Shown here one piece after another: positions 14,850 to 24,422 of a stretch of 64,000 bases of DNA. The stretch spans positions 1-64,000 of the forward strand of contig NZ_JAHBGI010000004.1 of NCBI RefSeq assembly GCF_018500185.1, written 5' to 3'. The notes below the pieces were generated by a model. The model was not told the DNA's origin, ran no database searches, and saw only the letters and a list, made by a program, of their open reading frames with translations. This DNA comes from Litoribacter ruber. Lineage in GTDB: Bacteria > Bacteroidota > Bacteroidia > Cytophagales > Cyclobacteriaceae. How positions within the stretch are numbered: the stretch's first letter is position 1; every line of letters begins with the position of its first letter. A program made the position numbers and the translations under genes.

Positions 14850-17642
14850 TTATTGTAATTTTAAGGCTTTGTTTAAAATTGCTTCTTGCTCCTGGTGGTG
14901 TACTTTGTTGTAACCGGTGGCAGGGGAGGCGCTGGCTTTTCTTGAGATCACATCCATAGGGAAGTCTCTGTAAAGGGCACGCATCATGTAGGTCCAGTAG
15001 CCCATGTTCTCCGGCTCTTCCTGTACCCAAACCACTTCTACATCATTGTATTGCTTGACGGCCTCCAAGATTTGGTTTTTAGGAAGCGGGTGAAGCTGCT
15101 CTACCCTTACGATAGCCACATCTTTCACTTTTTCCTTTTCTCTCTGCTCGATTAGGTCATAGTAGATTTTACCTGAGCAAAGTAATACGCGCTTCACATC
15201 CTTGGCTTTTACGCCAGTATCCTGAATTACCTCTCTGAATCTTCCCTGCGTGAATTCCTCGATAGGAGAAACCACTTTCGGGTGTCTGAGAAGTGATTTT
15301 GGGGACATCACGATACAAGGTTTTCTGAATTCCCAGGCCAGCTGTCTTCTTAGCATGTGGAAGAAGTTGGAAGGCTCGGTGATGTTGCAGACCACCATGT
15401 TGTATTCTGCTGAAAGTTGTAGGAATCTCTCCGGTCTGGCATTGGAGTGCTCAGGTCCCTGGCCTTCGTAGCCGTGTGGAAGTAGCATCACCAAACCGTT
15501 CATTTTCTGCCATTTTGATTCCCCAGAGGAAATAAACTGGTCGATCATGGTCTGGGCGCCGTTGGCGAAATCACCAAACTGGGCTTCCCATATGGCCAAA
15601 GCGTTAGGGTTTGCCATGGCGTAACCGTATTCAAAACCAAGCACCGCATATTCGGAAAGCAGGGAATTGTAGATATGGAACTGTCCCTTGCTGTCCTTCA
15701 TTTCCTTCAGGGAATTGTGGGCCACATTGGTGTTGGCATCATGAAGCACGGCATGTCTGTGGGAGAAAGTACCTCTTCTCACATCCTGCCCGGTCAATCT
15801 TACCGTTTTTCCCTCCAAAAGAAGAGAGCCATAAGCCAAAAGTTCCGCTCCGGCCCAGTTGAGGGTCTTGGAGTTGAAGAACATTTCTTTACGCTGTTTC
15901 ATCTGCGCCTCGATCTGCTTAATCGGCTTGAAGCCTTTAGGCAGGGTAGTCAAGGCTTCGGCTACCTTGTCGATAGCTTCTTGGGAAACGTATGTCTCTG
16001 GAGATTGCTCAAAGTCTTCCGGCTTTGATCTTCTCAGGGATTGCCACTCCTGCTCAAATTGGGTGAACTTATAAGGTAATGGTTGCTCCTTCACCATGTT
16101 CAGCCTGTCCTGAAGCAACTGACGGAATTCTTTGTCCATCTGCTTGGCAAGCTTGGCATCAATGTCACCTCTTTCAAGCAATCTCTTGTTATAGATTTCT
16201 CTTGGGTTAGGGTGCTTGGAGATAATGTTGTATAAAGATGGCTGTGTGAATTTAGGTTCATCAGACTCATTGTGGCCATGTCTTCTGTAGCAGACCATGT
16301 CAATAAAGATGTCTTTATTGAACTTCTGTCTGAATTCCGCAGCCAGGTTAGCCGCGAATACCACCGCTTCAGCGTCGTCGCCGTTTACGTGGATCACAGG
16401 CGCATCAATGATTTTGGCTACGTCCGTACAGTAGATGGATGAACGTGCATCGTCAAAGTCAGTCGTGAAACCTACCTGGTTGTTGATGACAAAGTGGATG
16501 GTGCCTCCGGTGTTGTAGCCTTTCAGTCCGGCCATCTGAGTCACCTCATAGACGATACCCTGTCCGGCTACCGCGGCATCCCCGTGGATGAGGATTGGCA
16601 GGGCCTTCTTGGTGTCATGCTGGTGTTCGGAGTCAATTTTTGCCCTGATGAAACCTTCTACCACCGGGTTAACCGCCTCAAGGTGGGATGGGTTAGGGGC
16701 AAGTTTAAGGTTGACCTTATTGTTGTCAGGGGTGTGGATATCACTGGAGTAACCCATGTGGTATTTCACGTCACCGTCACCCATGGTGAGGTCCGGCTTG
16801 GCAGTTCCCTCAAATTCAGAGAATATCTGCTCATAGGTTTTGCCCATGATGTTGGCCAACACGTTCAGACGGCCACGGTGGGCCATTCCGATCATCACTT
16901 CTTTCACGCCAAGACTGGCGCCTTTGTTGATGACCGCATCAAGGAAGGGGATGGTGCTTTCGCCGCCTTCCAGTGAAAAGCGTTTCTGTCCGAGGTATTT
17001 GGTATGAAGGAAGTTTTCGAATACTACCGCTTCGTTGAGTTTCGAAAGGATTCTTTTTTTGTCCTCTGCAGGTGGGTTGAAGGCCAAGGCCTCTTTTTCA
17101 ATCTTGGTCTTGAGCCAGTCGAGCATCTCCGGATCGCGGATGTATAGGTACTCGAAGCCCATCGAGCCTTGGTATATCTTTTTGAGGGCGGCCAGAATAT
17201 CGCTAAGTTTGGCCTTGCCAATGCCGATTTCATCGCCAGCCTGGAATTCGGTGTTTAGGTCCGCATCGCTCAAGCCCAAATCTTCCAGGTCAATGAGTGC
17301 CTTGCGGTCCACTCTTTCCCTTACCGGGTTTGTCTTGGAGCGCAGGTGTGCTCTGGAGCGGTGGGCGTGGATCAAGGCCCTAACCTTGATTTCTTTTGGA
17401 AGTTGCTCCATGTCCATGATGGTGCCTCTGGTGGCAAGACTTCCATTTTCGGCCTTAGGGGAGGCTGCCTGGGTTTGCGCCCCTCCATCTTCGTCTTCAC
17501 CGTATTTGGTGATGGCAAAGTCGAAGCCGTCAAAGAAGGTTTTCCAGCTTGGATCTATGGATTCAGGATCTTTCTTGTATTCGTCATATAGCTCATCGAT
17601 GTAAGCTACATGGGCGTTTGCAATATATGAGAATTTGTCCAT
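14850..17642 (-). CDS. sucA: 2-Oxoglutarate dehydrogenase E1 component
   Basis: A 930-residue thiamine-diphosphate enzyme that decarboxylates 2-oxoglutarate in the TCA cycle. The short N-terminal region that docks to E2 (FSYIANAHVAYIDELYDEYK) is present, followed by MAHRGRLNVLANIMGK, the conserved HGDAAVAGQGIVYE, the thiamine/metal motif around GDDAEAVVFAA and CYRRHGHNE, and the C-terminal HGYEGQGPEHSNARPER. Length is normal for the family. It is the first gene of the sucA-sucB unit. A TATATTTG -7 box lies about 23 bases upstream of the ATG. Confidence 0.97.
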   Translation of the reverse strand: MDKFSYIANAHVAYIDELYDEYKKDPESIDPSWKTFFDGFDFAITKYGEDEDGGAQTQAASPKAENGSLATRGTIMDMEQLPKEIKVRALIHAHRSRAHLRSKTNPVRERVDRKALIDLEDLGLSDADLNTEFQAGDEIGIGKAKLSDILAALKKIYQGSMGFEYLYIRDPEMLDWLKTKIEKEALAFNPPAEDKKRILSKLNEAVVFENFLHTKYLGQKRFSLEGGESTIPFLDAVINKGASLGVKEVMIGMAHRGRLNVLANIMGKTYEQIFSEFEGTAKPDLTMGDGDVKYHMGYSSDIHTPDNNKVNLKLAPNPSHLEAVNPVVEGFIRAKIDSEHQHDTKKALPILIHGDAAVAGQGIVYEVTQMAGLKGYNTGGTIHFVINNQVGFTTDFDDARSSIYCTDVAKIIDAPVIHVNGDDAEAVVFAANLAAEFRQKFNKDIFIDMVCYRRHGHNESDEPKFTQPSLYNIISKHPNPREIYNKRLLERGDIDAKLAKQMDKEFRQLLQDRLNMVKEQPLPYKFTQFEQEWQSLRRSKPEDFEQSPETYVSQEAIDKVAEALTTLPKGFKPIKQIEAQMKQRKEMFFNSKTLNWAGAELLAYGSLLLEGKTVRLTGQDVRRGTFSHRHAVLHDANTNVAHNSLKEMKDSKGQFHIYNSLLSEYAVLGFEYGYAMANPNALAIWEAQFGDFANGAQTMIDQFISSGESKWQKMNGLVMLLPHGYEGQGPEHSNARPERFLQLSAEYNMVVCNITEPSNFFHMLRRQLAWEFRKPCIVMSPKSLLRHPKVVSPIEEFTQGRFREVIQDTGVKAKDVKRVLLCSGKIYYDLIEQREKEKVKDVAIVRVEQLHPLPKNQILEAVKQYNDVEVVWVQEEPENMGYWTYMMRALYRDFPMDVISRKASASPATGYNKVHHQEQEAILNKALKLQ

Positions 17643-17664
17643 GGTAAGGTTTTTTCTTATAGGA

Positions 17665-17672
17665 CAAATATA
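17665..17672 (-). promoter_or_regulatory. Candidate -7 box for sucA
   Basis: The minus strand reads TATATTTG, an exact match to TAnnTTTG, with a T-rich segment near the expected -33 position but no clear TTG. The rest of 17643-17894 is AT-rich and shows no other gene or repeat. Confidence 0.45.
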
Positions 17673-17894
17673 TAGAGTTACGGATTGTTTTAAAAATTGT
17701 ATATTCGTGTAAACGAATTAAGCTGATAATCAAGTATGTTGATTTTTGTTTTCCGTAATAAATTTGGTTTTTGCTTTGCTTTCCTGATTTTTTGAAATGT
17801 TAAGCCAATATTAAGACAGGACTTTTGGTAAGGATAGTTAAGTGGGGCCTTAAAAGACTTTAAAATATTTCAATTATAAAAAACCCCGTGAGTA

Positions 17895-18707
17895 TCATTC
17901 ACTTGAGTAAGTATATTTCATCGGGTCAGGAAATTGGAATTTAAATCCTTGGACGAGCAGTTTTTCAGAAGAAATTATCCTTTGCTGATAATTTTGTGAA
18001 AAACTAATCGGCGGAGGAAAACCCATGTTCTGAGCATTGTGAAGGTAAATTTCTTTGCGCAATGGATGCTGTGGACTGACTGCATTGAAGATATTATTCC
18101 ATTTGTTTTCAGTAATTATCCAGTCGATAATACCTATCACATCCTGCTGGTGAATATAATTGACAGGGATGTTGCCATCCACGTTTTCCTTGCCGGAGAA
18201 GTATTTCCCGGGGACGCGCTTTCCCCCCATCAAACCACCGCAGCGCAAAATGGTCAGATCGTAACCGGCATCTTTTGCCAACAGGTTTTCGGCCTTCAAC
18301 AATGCTCGATTGCCCGTGTTGTGTTCAGTTATCCCAAAGCTTTCCTCATAGATGCCTTCGCTAGAGGGGTAAATGGATGATGAACTGATGTATATGATTT
18401 TTTTGACACCATGCTGTTCAGCTAATGCTTTGAGATATTTGGCTTGCTCTGGGTGAAAGGTGTCCGGTTTGCTTCTGGTGCCAGGGGGGATGTTGATAAT
18501 CAAAACATCTGTCTGAAAAAGATTTCCAAACTTCTGCCCTGTAGGGTGGGGGGTCAGGTTGAATAGAAAAGGCTCCAGTTTCTCCCCTTTCAGCTTTTCC
18601 AGTTTTTCCATCGAGGTAGTACTGCCTTTTACTTCAAAGCCTTTTTGTTCCATATGCCGTGCCAGCGGCAACCCAAGCCATCCCAGGCCAATAACAGAGA
18701 TAATCAT
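17895..18707 (-). CDS. NAD(P)-binding epimerase/dehydratase-like protein (SDR)
   Basis: A 270-residue extended short-chain dehydrogenase of the YeeZ-like type. The Rossmann motif is GLGWLGLPLA (7-16), the active-site-like serine stretch is YISSSSIYPSS (about 107), and an RCGGLMGGKR segment follows. The canonical YxxxK is not obvious, so the catalytic role is uncertain and the substrate unknown. It is a single gene on the minus strand, separated from the upstream hydroxylase gene by a terminator. Confidence 0.75.
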   Translation of the reverse strand: MIISVIGLGWLGLPLARHMEQKGFEVKGSTTSMEKLEKLKGEKLEPFLFNLTPHPTGQKFGNLFQTDVLIINIPPGTRSKPDTFHPEQAKYLKALAEQHGVKKIIYISSSSIYPSSEGIYEESFGITEHNTGNRALLKAENLLAKDAGYDLTILRCGGLMGGKRVPGKYFSGKENVDGNIPVNYIHQQDVIGIIDWIITENKWNNIFNAVSPQHPLRKEIYLHNAQNMGFPPPISFSQNYQQRIISSEKLLVQGFKFQFPDPMKYTYSSE

Positions 18708-18803
18708 ATTTTTAGTCGTTGTACTATATTAAACTACAAGTGTCAATTTTGTTTTCTCCATAAAAGTGCAAGCCCATAGTTTACTCCGTGAGGAAGCTTT
18801 TAC

Positions 18804-18831
18804 AAAAAAAGCCTCCCCATCAGGAAGGCTT
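18804..18831 (-). terminator. Terminator of the hydroxylase-like gene
   Basis: AAGCCT pairs with AGGCTT around CCCCATCAGGA (18810-18831), preceded by an A-run (18804-18810) that becomes T's on the minus strand. Confidence 0.7.
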
Positions 18832-18836
18832 CAATA

Positions 18837-19466
18837 TCATCTCTCTCTTTTCGGCATGGTGCCTAAGATATAGTCCCATAAAGGTGAAGATACCCCAAAG
18901 GCCACGTCAGGATCTTTATAATGGTGAATGGCATGGTTGACCCATAGGATTTTAAGGAAATTCTTTGGTGGCTGATAGGCATGCACGATATAATGGACGC
19001 CTAGGTAAAGCGCATAACCTGACAGGAAACCCGGTAAGAAATAAAGCGCATAATCATTCATCAGCAAGGTAAAAACCACATAGAATACAAATGCATAAAA
19101 AGCACTAATAAAAGGCGGCATTGCCAACCTGTCCTTATCCTTGGGATAGTCATGGTGGACCCCGTGAACGGAATACTGAAGTTTGTCTTTTACCTTGTTG
19201 TCAGGTTCCATATGAAAGAAATACCTATGCATGATATATTCCACCAAGGTAAATGCCAATAAGCCCACAAGGGTAATCGCTAAGCCCACGCTCAATGGGA
19301 TATCGGTGATGGTAACGGCGTAATAAAAAGACACCGTCCCAATTCCTAAAAACATGGCGATCGGGATACTAATGTGAGTCCTGGACATTTTTTCCAAGAC
19401 CGGATTTTCAAACATCCTCGCCGATCCGCTGTTGTCCGGTCTGTCTAGTCTTCCAATCTTTTTCAT
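18837..19466 (-). CDS. Fatty acid hydroxylase / sterol desaturase family protein
   Basis: A 209-residue integral membrane di-iron oxygenase-like protein. It has four hydrophobic segments and the family's histidine boxes: HRYFFH (about 85-90), HGVHH (about 105-109), HYIVH (about 157-161) and NHAIHH (about 177-182). Members hydroxylate fatty acids, sphingolipids or carotenoids; the short length and box spacing favour a fatty acid 2-hydroxylase-like role, possibly on sphingolipids, which many Bacteroidota make. The substrate is inferred. It is transcribed alone and ends at the hairpin 18804-18831. Confidence 0.85.
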   Translation of the reverse strand: MKKIGRLDRPDNSGSARMFENPVLEKMSRTHISIPIAMFLGIGTVSFYYAVTITDIPLSVGLAITLVGLLAFTLVEYIMHRYFFHMEPDNKVKDKLQYSVHGVHHDYPKDKDRLAMPPFISAFYAFVFYVVFTLLMNDYALYFLPGFLSGYALYLGVHYIVHAYQPPKNFLKILWVNHAIHHYKDPDVAFGVSSPLWDYILGTMPKRER

Positions 19467-19606
19467 AAAAAAACGTTGTTGATTTCGGTTTATCTACAGA
19501 TAATATTATGCCAAACAGTGGTAAATTTTAATGCAAATCTACTCCAGGTTAATTTAAAATGGAATCTTATTTTGTAAAATTTAATTTTATGACAAAAATC
19601 AGGTTT

Positions 19607-20746
19607 TTATTTGGCGGTTTCTAGTGAACTTTCAATTGTCTTCTTATAAAAGGACTCATAAAGGGGCAAAATGTTTGACACGTCGAATTCTTTCGCGCGA
19701 GCAAGGGCTCTAGCTTTAAACCCGGGCAGGTTTTCGGAAGAAAGAATTTCCAAGGCACGCTCTGCCATGGTATTGATATCCCCGACATTACAATTGAAAC
19801 CGGTTTCGCCATCAATGTTCAATTCCGGGATCCCTCCTGCATTTGAGGAGAGCACTGGCACTTCGCAGGCCATGGCTTCCAGGGCGGCCAGACCAAAACT
19901 TTCTTTTTCCGAAGGAATCATGAAAAGGTCGGCTACCGAAAGTACTTCTTCCACCGCTTCGAGTTTGCCCAGAAACCTTACATCATCGCAGGTGCCCAGT
20001 TCACGGCAAAGCCTCTCCATTCTGTCCCTTTCCGGTCCATCGCCCACCAGCAAAAGTTTGACGGGCATAATTTTTCGCAGCTTGTCAAAAACATAGATCA
20101 CATCTTCCACCCGTTTTACTTTCCGGAAGTTGGAGGTGTGTACGATAAGTTTTTCCCCATTGGGGCAAATGGCGGTTTTAAAATGTTCCTTCTTCTGTTT
20201 TTTAAACCTTTCCAAGTCGATGAAATTGGGGATAACCTCAATCTCTTTTTTGATGTCGAAATGGTCGTAGGTAGCTTTTCTTAAGTCTTCCGAAACGGCC
20301 GTCACACCATCAGATTGGTTGATGCTGAAGGTTACGACTGGTTCATAGGAGGGATCCTTGCCTACCAGGGTGATGTCGGTACCGTGTAGGGTGGTGACCA
20401 CGGGGATGTGAATGCCTTGGGCTTTGAGGATCTGTTTGGCCATATAGGCTGCAGAGGCATGCGGAATGGCGTAGTGCACATGCAGCAAGTCCAATTTCTC
20501 ATATTTGACTACATTGACCATTTTACTGGCCAGGGCCAATTCATAAGGGGCATGTTCAAAAAGGGGATAACTCTTGATGTCTACCTCGTGGTAAAAGAGG
20601 TTTGCACTGAAAAAATCCAACCTGGTGGGCTGTCTGTAGGTAATAAAGTGGATCTCGTGGCCTTCTTTAGCCAGGGCTTTGCCAAGTTCTGTGGCCACCA
20701 CTCCGCTACCACCGAAGGTAGGGTAACAGACAATTCCGATTCTCAT
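19607..20746 (-). CDS. bshA: N-acetyl-alpha-D-glucosaminyl L-malate synthase
   Basis: A 379-residue GT4 glycosyltransferase, the first step of bacillithiol synthesis (joins GlcNAc from UDP-GlcNAc to L-malate). The start RIGIVCYPTFGGSGVVATELG, then HVHYAIPHASAAYMA (about 94-108), TTLHGTDITLVG and the sugar-nucleotide E-x7-E box (SEKESFGLAALEAMACE, about 280) are all typical of BshA. BshB and BshC are not in the window. A long hairpin (20763-20800) lies just upstream of the start. Confidence 0.93.
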   Translation of the reverse strand: MRIGIVCYPTFGGSGVVATELGKALAKEGHEIHFITYRQPTRLDFFSANLFYHEVDIKSYPLFEHAPYELALASKMVNVVKYEKLDLLHVHYAIPHASAAYMAKQILKAQGIHIPVVTTLHGTDITLVGKDPSYEPVVTFSINQSDGVTAVSEDLRKATYDHFDIKKEIEVIPNFIDLERFKKQKKEHFKTAICPNGEKLIVHTSNFRKVKRVEDVIYVFDKLRKIMPVKLLLVGDGPERDRMERLCRELGTCDDVRFLGKLEAVEEVLSVADLFMIPSEKESFGLAALEAMACEVPVLSSNAGGIPELNIDGETGFNCNVGDINTMAERALEILSSENLPGFKARALARAKEFDVSNILPLYESFYKKTIESSLETAK

Positions 20747-20762
20747 ATATAAGGAGTTATAT

Positions 20763-20800
20763 GATCGTGGCGGTCCAGAAAATGCCGGACCGCCATGATC
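20763..20800. repeat. 14-bp stem hairpin between the NagZ fusion gene and bshA
   Basis: 20763-20776 (GATCGTGGCGGTCC) pairs with 20787-20800 with one G-T wobble and a 10-base loop. There is no T-run on either strand, so it is either a Rho-type/processing structure or a REP palindrome in the 98-bp gap. Confidence 0.6.
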
Positions 20801-20844
20801 AGGTATTTACAAAGCTTTATATCAATACCCCTTTAACACGAATC

Positions 20845-23841
20845 TTAATTGTTTTTGTTCGCCTGTGCGTAATTATTTAGGGATTCGTATCGAAGTGATT
20901 TATATATGATGTCATGTATTTCAGTCCTATAACCTTCTTTCAATAGGGTATTATTACTTGCGTCAGGGTAAACTCTATTGGAAAGGAAGACGTAAATCAG
21001 CTGGTTGTCAGGGTCTGCCCATACGGCCGTGCCCGTAAATCCGGTGTGGCCAAATGTGCTTTTTGGGGCCAGTTTTCCGGTGGAGCCGTTTTTGCCTTTT
21101 TCAACCTCTGGCTTATCCCAGCCCCAGCCTCTTCGGCTCTGTTCTGATTGCCTTCTGGTAAATTCATGCACCGTTTTTTCATCCAGCAGGTGTACATCCC
21201 CGTACTTACCTCCCTGCAGCAGCATCTGCATCATCACTGCCAAGTCGTTGGCCGTTCCAAATAGGCCTGCGTGGCCTGCTACACCCCCGTACATGGCGGC
21301 CCCCTGGTCGTGGACAAACCCGCGGACAAGGTTTTTTCTGAAAGACCTGTCCTCTTCAGTAGGGGCGATCATGTCCAGATCCAGTTTGCGGTGAGGCAAA
21401 TAAGTGAGAGTGTAAAGTCCCAAAGGCTCATAGAAGTTATGCTCCATGAAGTCGTTCAAAGGCTGATTGAGCAATCTTTCCGTCACCCTTTGCATGATAT
21501 ACATGCCAATGTCAGAGTAAGTGTAATCAAATTTATTTTGGCCTTTCGGTAGCGTCTTCAAATCGGCTTCCAAGGACCATTTCCACAAGCTGTCCCGGAG
21601 ACTGTTTATGGCGTACATATTGGTGCCCAACTGGATATTGTAACCCTCCATTTCATGGGCGCTATAGAACTCGTTTTTCCACTTGCCGCCTTCCAGGGTT
21701 TTGGAGTGAAACGGTATATAGGGCTTCAGGCCTGCCTCGTGGGTCATGATATCCCTGATCTTCAATTTGCCCTTGTTGGTATCACGGAGATCTGGCAGGT
21801 ATTGAGAGATGGAGGCATCCATGTCCAAAAGCTGCTGGCTTTGCAAAAACATCACCGCCGATGTGGTGGACATTACTTTGGTGATGCTCGCTAGGTCATA
21901 CACCGTTTCGGTGGTTACAGGCCTGCTTTTCTGATAGTCGAGGTGACCATAAGCCTTCTCAAAGATCACATGCCCGTTTTTGGCCACCAAAACCACTCCG
22001 CCCGGTGTGGCTTTTTTCTGGATGGCCTCATTCATCTTGCGGTCGATTTCAAGCAAGGAGCGGCTGTCCACTCCCTGGGTTTCTGGTGTGCTGTAGGCCA
22101 GTCTGGAAAGCTTTTTGGTGTCCATTCCCGATCCAAACGGGAATTTTTTGCTGGCCGTAACCGGCAGCCTGCCCTCGGCGGCTCTGGCGCCAAAGATTAC
22201 CTGAGGCACTAGCTTTTCTGTAAACTCATTCTCCTCGTAGGCCATCACCACATGTGAAAGTCCTTCAAGTTGCTTGGCACCGTAACTGTTGCCAAACATC
22301 ACGGCTATAACGTTGTGCTTTGCGCTCAGTTTTTTGATGAAGTGGATATCGCTTTCGTTGAGTCCAAAGTTTCTTTTCGGATTATTGGTCATGCCCGTGA
22401 TTCCAACTACGACGGTATTGTAATCCTGTAGGTTGGCCTCCAGGTTGTTGTAATCCATGGAAGATGGGCTTTTAGAAAGGTCAAAATGTTTGAACTTGCC
22501 GTATTTTGAAAGTTGCTTCTTGAACTCTTTGCCTTGGCCACCCCCGATGGTGATGGAGGCCATGTTGAGCATGTCTATGTTTTTTAAGGGCAGAAAATTG
22601 TTCTGGTTAGCTATTACGCTAATGGAGGAAGCGTATAGCTCCTCGATCACCCCCTTGGTGTGGTTGGTGTTGATTCTTTCGACCAGCCTGTTGGTATCGA
22701 TAGGTTTCTGCTGGTGCAACCCACTCCAATATTTTGCACGCAATACTTTTCTGATTCTGCCGTCAATTTCTTCCTGGGTGATTTTTCCATCTTTTACTGC
22801 TTCCAAAATCAGTTGCTTGGCCTTTGCCACATCCTGAGAGTAGAGCAGGATGTCATTTCCTGCCAATAGAGCCAAAAGGTCCACTTCTCCCGGTTTGTGA
22901 AAGGAGCTTACGCCTTTCATGTTAAGAGCATCGGTGAAGATAAGGCCATTGAAATTCATCTCGTTTTTTAGCATATCGGTCACCACCTTTTTCGAAAGGG
23001 TAGTGGCGCGGTTAGGCTCACTGTCAAGGCTTGGTACATGAAGGTGGGCTACCATTACGCTCATCAGATCCTGGTCGATCAGGGCCTGATAGGGATAAAG
23101 GTCAATGTCGCGGATCCTTTGTTCGCCGTGCTTGATTACCGGCAGGGTGTAGTGGCTGTCGGATTCGGTGTCCCCGTGTCCTGGGAAATGCTTGGCATTG
23201 GCCATGATGCCATGATCCTGCATGCCTTTCATGTAGGCCAGTGATTTTTGGGTCACCAGTTCTTTTTGTTCCCCAAACGCACGGTACCCGATCACCGGGT
23301 TCTGGGGATTGGAGTTTACATCTACCACGGGGGCAAAATTGATGTGCATGCCCAGTTCCTTAAACTGGCGGGCGATTTCCTTGCCCATGTTGTACACCAG
23401 CCGGTCATCCTGAATGGCGCCCAGGGTCATCTGCTTGGGGTACTGCATCATGGAATCCAAGCGCATGCTGATGCCCCACTCGGCATCCATGGCCAGGTAA
23501 AGAGGGGTTTTGGAGATGGATTGGTAATAATTGGTCAAGTGGGCCTGCCGCACCGGGCCGCCCTGGAAAAATATGAGTCCGCCCAGGTGTTGCTCCTGGA
23601 TGAGTTTGGCAATCTCCTGCTTGTGTTTTTCGTCCTTGTTGGAATAGGCCGCCACCATAAACAGCTGGCCCAACCTTTCTTCGAAGGTCATGGAATGAAA
23701 AACACTGTCAACCCACTGGTCCTGCAGATGACTGTCCTTTGTGGCCAAAGGGTCACGGTCATTAGGTCCTTTCCCGCCGGCCAACAGCCATGATGTGGTC
23801 AACATCACCGCCATGAGGGCCTGCCAAACTTTTCTTTGCAT
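20845..23841 (-). CDS. Beta-N-acetylglucosaminidase (GH3) fused to a class C beta-lactamase-type domain
   Basis: A 998-residue exported protein (signal MQRKVWQALMAVMLTTSWLLAGG). The N-terminal half is a NagZ-like glycoside hydrolase family 3 domain with the catalytic loop KHFPGHGDTESDSHY (about 217-231) and the nucleophile region FTDALNMKGV. A GH3 C-terminal domain follows. Residues about 610-985 form a serine hydrolase/penicillin-binding domain with SITK (S-x-x-K), YSD in the YxN position, and HTGFTG as the KTG equivalent. It probably trims peptidoglycan amino sugars and peptides in the periplasm. This fusion is known in Bacteroidota; it is monocistronic here. Confidence 0.92.
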   Translation of the reverse strand: MQRKVWQALMAVMLTTSWLLAGGKGPNDRDPLATKDSHLQDQWVDSVFHSMTFEERLGQLFMVAAYSNKDEKHKQEIAKLIQEQHLGGLIFFQGGPVRQAHLTNYYQSISKTPLYLAMDAEWGISMRLDSMMQYPKQMTLGAIQDDRLVYNMGKEIARQFKELGMHINFAPVVDVNSNPQNPVIGYRAFGEQKELVTQKSLAYMKGMQDHGIMANAKHFPGHGDTESDSHYTLPVIKHGEQRIRDIDLYPYQALIDQDLMSVMVAHLHVPSLDSEPNRATTLSKKVVTDMLKNEMNFNGLIFTDALNMKGVSSFHKPGEVDLLALLAGNDILLYSQDVAKAKQLILEAVKDGKITQEEIDGRIRKVLRAKYWSGLHQQKPIDTNRLVERINTNHTKGVIEELYASSISVIANQNNFLPLKNIDMLNMASITIGGGQGKEFKKQLSKYGKFKHFDLSKSPSSMDYNNLEANLQDYNTVVVGITGMTNNPKRNFGLNESDIHFIKKLSAKHNVIAVMFGNSYGAKQLEGLSHVVMAYEENEFTEKLVPQVIFGARAAEGRLPVTASKKFPFGSGMDTKKLSRLAYSTPETQGVDSRSLLEIDRKMNEAIQKKATPGGVVLVAKNGHVIFEKAYGHLDYQKSRPVTTETVYDLASITKVMSTTSAVMFLQSQQLLDMDASISQYLPDLRDTNKGKLKIRDIMTHEAGLKPYIPFHSKTLEGGKWKNEFYSAHEMEGYNIQLGTNMYAINSLRDSLWKWSLEADLKTLPKGQNKFDYTYSDIGMYIMQRVTERLLNQPLNDFMEHNFYEPLGLYTLTYLPHRKLDLDMIAPTEEDRSFRKNLVRGFVHDQGAAMYGGVAGHAGLFGTANDLAVMMQMLLQGGKYGDVHLLDEKTVHEFTRRQSEQSRRGWGWDKPEVEKGKNGSTGKLAPKSTFGHTGFTGTAVWADPDNQLIYVFLSNRVYPDASNNTLLKEGYRTEIHDIIYKSLRYESLNNYAQANKNN

Positions 23842-24011
23842 GTAAATGTTTAATTTTTATTGCTTAAAATTTAAAATAACTTTGTAGTACAACTTGTCTG
23901 TATTGCAACGTCAAACTTACACAATAACTTGTCCCAGCCCTATTGTATTGTGATAAAGTGGAATAAGTTTATTTAAGTAACGTATTCAAGTGACAACCGA
24001 AAATTTGACCC

Positions 24012-24422
24012 ATGAAACTCCCATCATTATTTAAGTCCGCCAGCCATCAACGATTTGATATCAAACCCAGATTTTATGATCCGGTAAAAGAAGAAATCGA
24101 ACAGCGAACCTCGAGAATTCAAAAAGAATTGGAGTCAAAGGGTGTTTTGCATCCGGATGAATATGGGGAAGAAGATTTTGGAAAAAGTCGTTCTTCCTCC
24201 CTCAGAGGAGCATTTACCCAAAGTAGTTTACGTAAAAGTAGCTCCGGTGGTTTGTCCAGTGCCGGACTTTTGAGGATGTTGATTTTTGTAATTCTGATGG
24301 TGGGGGTATTTGGGTATATTTACTATGGAAATGCGGCCCTTTATGCCCTTCTTTACATTGCGGCGGGCGCAGGATTGGTGATGGTATTTTTCAGGTTAAA
24401 AGGAAAGAAAAAGCATGAGTGA
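24012..24422 (+). CDS. Hypothetical membrane protein upstream of mutL
   Basis: A 136-residue protein with a charged, helical N-terminal half (residues 20-45, rich in E/K/R), a Ser-rich linker (60-83) and two hydrophobic helices at about 87-103 and 107-127, ending in GKKKHE. No family is recognised. Its stop overlaps the mutL start by 8 bases, so it is translationally linked to mutL. It is the first gene of a plus-strand unit running to 28007. Confidence 0.7.
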   Translation: MKLPSLFKSASHQRFDIKPRFYDPVKEEIEQRTSRIQKELESKGVLHPDEYGEEDFGKSRSSSLRGAFTQSSLRKSSSGGLSSAGLLRMLIFVILMVGVFGYIYYGNAALYALLYIAAGAGLVMVFFRLKGKKKHE

